Below are positions 6,120 to 8,569 of a DNA stretch of 8,569 nt, one piece after another. The notes under the pieces are model-generated. The model ran no database searches. It saw only the letters and a program-made list of their open reading frames with translations, and was not told the origin of the DNA. This stretch comes from Gammaproteobacteria bacterium. Its GTDB lineage: Bacteria > Pseudomonadota > Gammaproteobacteria > DAOWEP01. Position numbers and translations under genes: made by a program. The DNA lies in assembly GCA_030638455.1 (NCBI GenBank), contig DAOWEP010000001.1:1-8569 (forward strand). Reading direction: 5' to 3'. Each line of letters starts with the position of its first letter. The stretch's first letter is position 1.

Positions 6120-6668
6120 TTAACGAACCAGGCCGGCCTCGACCTCGTCGCGCTTTGCTTTACCAGAGAGTTCTTCAATCAATGTCAGCGTAAAGTCCAT
6201 GGCCGTTCCGGGGCCACGTGAGGTGATGATCTTTCCATCCTTTACTACCGGTGAGGACTGTAATTTTAACCCCTCGACTTCCATTTTATCCAGCACGCCG
6301 GGGTAACCGGTTGCATTTTTATTTTCTAATAATCCAGTACTGGCCAGTACCTTGGGTGCTGCACAGATAGCCGCGATATATTTTCCCTGTTCGGCCGTGT
6401 TAACCAGCAGTTTACGGATACGAGTGTCATTGTCGAGGTAGTCGGATCCTGGCAGGCCGCCAGGTAATACAATCATGTCAAAATCATTGTTTAGCACTTC
6501 ATCAATGTGTTTGTCTGGAATGATGACGGTGCCGCGCGATGCCTTGACGGGCCCTTTTTCAAGGCCGGCTGTCACAACATTAATGGATGCGCGCCGTAGC
6601 AGGTCTACGATGGTAATGGCTTCTAGTTCTTCGCAGCCCTGGGCGAGTGGGACAAGGACGCTTGCCAT
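6120..6668 (-). CDS. yajL: DJ-1/PfpI family protein, YajL-like
   Basis: A 182-residue DJ-1 superfamily protein. The family features are clear: GCEELEAITIVDLLRRA near the start with E16 matching the DJ-1 acidic residue (human E18), the IVLPGGLPG turn at 66-74, and the nucleophile elbow AAICAAP with C102 (human C106). ATGYPGV follows where E. coli YajL has MTGFPTL, and GPGTAMDFTLTLIEEL closes the fold. Members are proposed to act in oxidative or carbonyl stress, as chaperone or deglycase, the latter debated. The ATG at 6668 has a strong ribosome binding site AAGGAAG 5 nt upstream, located inside the yibQ coding region; the start is therefore secure although the gene overlaps yibQ by 46 nt. It lies in a minus-strand run with ctpA, yibQ and the DUF389 gene. 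The symbol follows similarity to E. coli YajL; a paralogous DJ-1 clade cannot be excluded. Confidence 0.9.
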   Translation of the reverse strand: MASVLVPLAQGCEELEAITIVDLLRRASINVVTAGLEKGPVKASRGTVIIPDKHIDEVLNNDFDMIVLPGGLPGSDYLDNDTRIRKLLVNTAEQGKYIAAICAAPKVLASTGLLENKNATGYPGVLDKMEVEGLKLQSSPVVKDGKIITSRGPGTAMDFTLTLIEELSGKAKRDEVEAGLVR

Positions 6669-7447
6669 GTGTTCTTCCTTTTTTGACTGAGCTTTATCAT
6701 ATCAGATACGGGCACCAGTTTAATCTGTAAATCCTCAAGTTCGGGCAACCGTTCTTCCAGTACTGTAAGGGTTTCCTTGTAGGGGTGTCCGATGGCCAGA
6801 GCCGTACCTGTTTTACGTGCATGCTCGATCATTCTGTCGAACTCTCTGTTAATGGCTTCAATGTTTCGCTCGTGATCCAGAAAAATATTGCGCGGGATGC
6901 TGGGCACGTGATTTTCATTGGCAACTTTTAAGGCAACTGTGTTGCTGGTTGTCCGGCTATCGACAAAAAATAGCTCTCCCTTTTCGTGTATTGCCTGCAT
7001 TAGCCACATCATGTGTCCGGGGTGACGAGTGAGCAGGCTACCCATATGATTATTTATGCCTTTTACATGCGGTACTGACTCAAGGTCTTTTTGTAGGGTC
7101 TGCACAAATTCATCTCTGCTCATGTCCAGAGATAGACCGCCAGGCCCAAGCGCGTGGTTTTTTATGGATTCCATGGGGAGATGCAGCAATACCTCTTTGT
7201 TATAACTGTGTGCCAGTTTGGCCAGCTGGATGGTGTAAGGACTATGAGGCAGGAAAGAATAGGCTATAGCTCCCGGGAGTTGTATTGCCCGAGCGCCTCT
7301 TTTGTTAAGCGAACCCATATCATCAATAATGATACTGATGACAGGTGTTTCACCAGAAACAGTGAAGTTTGTTGTATCTTCTGACCAGGCGGTTGTTGAA
7401 ATGCCTGCCGAGGCAGTGACAGCCAGAAGAAGCATCCATATGCGCAT
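6623..7447 (-). CDS. yibQ: Divergent polysaccharide deacetylase family protein (YibQ/DUF610)
   Basis: A 274-residue periplasmic protein with an N-terminal signal (MRIWMLLLAVTASAG..., probable cleavage after A20). The family blocks occur in order: SIIIDDMG (38-45), LLHLPME (87-93), GINNHMGSLLT (130-140), FFVDSRTTSN (160-169), RNIFLD (186-191) and AIGHPYKET (218-226). The Asp pair and the two His-containing motifs match the metal site of the deacetylase fold, although no enzyme activity is settled for YibQ. It sits 24 bp after ctpA, the usual envC-ctpA-yibQ neighbourhood in proteobacteria, which suggests a role in envelope or peptidoglycan upkeep. The ATG at 7447 has a modest purine-rich leader. 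Its C-terminal 15 or so codons, a basic tail beyond the VPVSDMIKL end of the domain, run 46 nt into yajL in another frame, longer than usual start-stop overlaps. Confidence 0.92.
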   Translation of the reverse strand: MRIWMLLLAVTASAGISTTAWSEDTTNFTVSGETPVISIIIDDMGSLNKRGARAIQLPGAIAYSFLPHSPYTIQLAKLAHSYNKEVLLHLPMESIKNHALGPGGLSLDMSRDEFVQTLQKDLESVPHVKGINNHMGSLLTRHPGHMMWLMQAIHEKGELFFVDSRTTSNTVALKVANENHVPSIPRNIFLDHERNIEAINREFDRMIEHARKTGTALAIGHPYKETLTVLEERLPELEDLQIKLVPVSDMIKLSQKRKNTWQASLSHSPRAAKN

Positions 7448-7470
7448 AGTGTCCGCTTTCTTATTATTTA

Positions 7471-8569
7471 TTAGTTTAACTCAGCAGAAGTTAAAGACAG
7501 ATTGTTTTGCATGCTCCTGGTTATATGTAGACCCTTTAGCAGGTTTAATGCCTCAAATAATTGGTAATCCTTCTGCGCAAGTTCACTGTCGCCATTATTT
7601 TCAGATTTTTTGGCTTCCTTTTTTCCGTTCCCGTTTTGAAGATGACCAGTCAGGTCTTTTTCCTTGATAGGGTCAATCAAGGGCTTTTCTGCGGACGATA
7701 CCTTTACCCTTTTGACCTCGATATCAGGAGTAATTCCCTCTGCCTGAATCGAGCGACCTGAAGGCGTGAAATAACGTGCGGTAGTAAGTTTGACCGCAGA
7801 TCCACTACGTGCAGGAAGGATAGTCTGTACAGATCCTTTACCAAAGCTCCTGGTTCCCATAATGATGGCTCGTTTATGGTCCTGCAAGGCACCAGCTACG
7901 ATTTCTGATGCGGACGCAGAGCCCCCGTTAATCAGCACAACGAGCGGTGTACCGTTTAGCAAGTCACCGGGTGTAGCGTTAAATCGTACACGGGAGTCTT
8001 CAATACGTCCTTCGGTATAAACGATGAGTCCTTTATTAAGAAACGCATCAGATACTGTTACAGATGCATTGAGTACGCCCCCGGGGTTATTTCTTAAATC
8101 CAGCACCATCCCTTTAAGGCTTCCATTGCTCTCCTTTTTAAGTTCGCTTATTGCCTTGCTAATACCGCTACCCGTCTTTGACTGGAACTGGGTAATTCGT
8201 ACATATCCGAATCCATCTTCAAGGATTTTGCTTTTTACACTTTTAACCTTGATGATGGCCCTGACGATGTTTATTTTTAGCGGTTTGTCAGCACCCTCAC
8301 GTACAATGGTTAATTTCAGTTCTGAACCAGGCTTGCCTCTCATAATCTTGACAGCTTCAGAAAGGGTCATGCCTTTTACAGGAGTGTCATCCAGCCGGAT
8401 GATCAGGTCTCCTGACTGCACACCAGCCCTTTGTGCAGGGGTGTCATCAATTGGAGATATTACCTTTACAAAACCATTTTCCATTCCAACTTCAATTCCA
8501 AGGCCACCGAATTCGCCAGAGGTTCCTATTTGAAGGTCCTTGAAAGATTCTGTATCCAGATAGGCAGAA
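7471..8569 (-). CDS. ctpA: CtpA, C-terminal processing protease (S41 family), 5'-truncated by window edge
   Basis: Serine protease of the periplasm that trims or degrades envelope proteins, including peptidoglycan hydrolases in studied Gram-negatives. The reading frame is open to the right edge (365 residues visible), so the ATG at 8484 is internal and the start and signal peptide lie outside. Visible in order: the end of the N-terminal domain (SAYLDTESFKDLQIGTSGEF), a PDZ domain (about GLGIEVG to TIVREG), then the S41 core. The catalytic Ser is in GGSASASE (codon 7914-7912) and the Lys in SFGKGSVQT (codon 7839-7837), 25 residues apart as in CtpB and D1P. The FTPSGRSIQAEGITPDIEV block is also present. 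The C-terminal tail is charged and Gly/Asn/Lys-rich (about HLQNGNGKKEAKKSENNGD) before a last helix. yibQ follows after a 23-nt gap, consistent with an operon; envC would be expected upstream. Confidence 0.95.
   Translation of the reverse strand, partial: SAYLDTESFKDLQIGTSGEFGGLGIEVGMENGFVKVISPIDDTPAQRAGVQSGDLIIRLDDTPVKGMTLSEAVKIMRGKPGSELKLTIVREGADKPLKINIVRAIIKVKSVKSKILEDGFGYVRITQFQSKTGSGISKAISELKKESNGSLKGMVLDLRNNPGGVLNASVTVSDAFLNKGLIVYTEGRIEDSRVRFNATPGDLLNGTPLVVLINGGSASASEIVAGALQDHKRAIIMGTRSFGKGSVQTILPARSGSAVKLTTARYFTPSGRSIQAEGITPDIEVKRVKVSSAEKPLIDPIKEKDLTGHLQNGNGKKEAKKSENNGDSELAQKDYQLFEALNLLKGLHITRSMQNNLSLTSAELN

Noticed and set aside
8482..8484. ATG as the true start of ctpA
   Set aside because: The frame continues upstream to the window edge with conserved CtpA sequence (SAYLDTESF, GEFGGLGIEVG), so this Met is internal.
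8024..8533. 169-residue plus-strand open frame opposite ctpA
   Set aside because: The minus-strand frame carries clear PDZ and protease motifs throughout; the opposite frame has no family features.

Overview
The window looks like the chromosome of a gammaproteobacterium of moderate GC content. The evidence is gene content: ubiU and ubiT of the O2-independent ubiquinone pathway, a yhcC-type radical SAM gene, a ctpA-yibQ pair, and a yajL-type DJ-1 gene, all most similar in recalled sequence to proteobacterial (E. coli-like) versions. No RNA genes, insertion sequences, CRISPR arrays or phage genes were seen. I could not assign a genus.

Region 1 (1-1827) is a divergent anaerobic-quinone locus. 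On the minus strand, yhcC (radical SAM, function unknown) is followed after 2 nt by ubiU, which runs off the left edge. On the plus strand lies ubiT (SCP2 lipid-binding protein). The roughly 180-bp gap between them holds a perfect FNR/ANR-type palindrome, TTGAC-N4-GTCAA. Plausible -10 boxes sit at class-II distance on both sides, so one oxygen-responsive site may drive both arms.

Region 2 (about 1828-4294) is a two-gene plus-strand operon. It encodes a Tat-exported lipoprotein of the gluconate 2-dehydrogenase subunit 3 family, and a GMC flavoprotein that overlaps it by 4 nt. Together they look like a periplasmic, inner-membrane-attached FAD dehydrogenase passing electrons into the respiratory chain. 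The substrate is unknown, and the usual GMC catalytic residues are not where expected.

Region 3 (4295-5052) has a 242-bp spacer without a clear terminator, then a small uracil-DNA-glycosylase-superfamily enzyme of the DNA-deoxyinosine glycosylase type, apparently starting at TTG.

Region 4 (5077-8569) is a minus-strand cluster, in transcription order: ctpA (5' end beyond the right edge), a yibQ-type divergent polysaccharide deacetylase, a yajL-type DJ-1 protein overlapping yibQ by 46 nt, and a DUF389 membrane protein. ctpA-yibQ points to cell-envelope/peptidoglycan maintenance; YajL adds a stress or protein/DNA quality function. The DUF389 protein converges on the glycosylase gene with only 24 bp between the stops.

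Most of the window is ordinary housekeeping. The parts most worth following are the insertion of yhcC into the ubiU/ubiT locus with its shared FNR-type site, and the atypical active site of the GMC enzyme.
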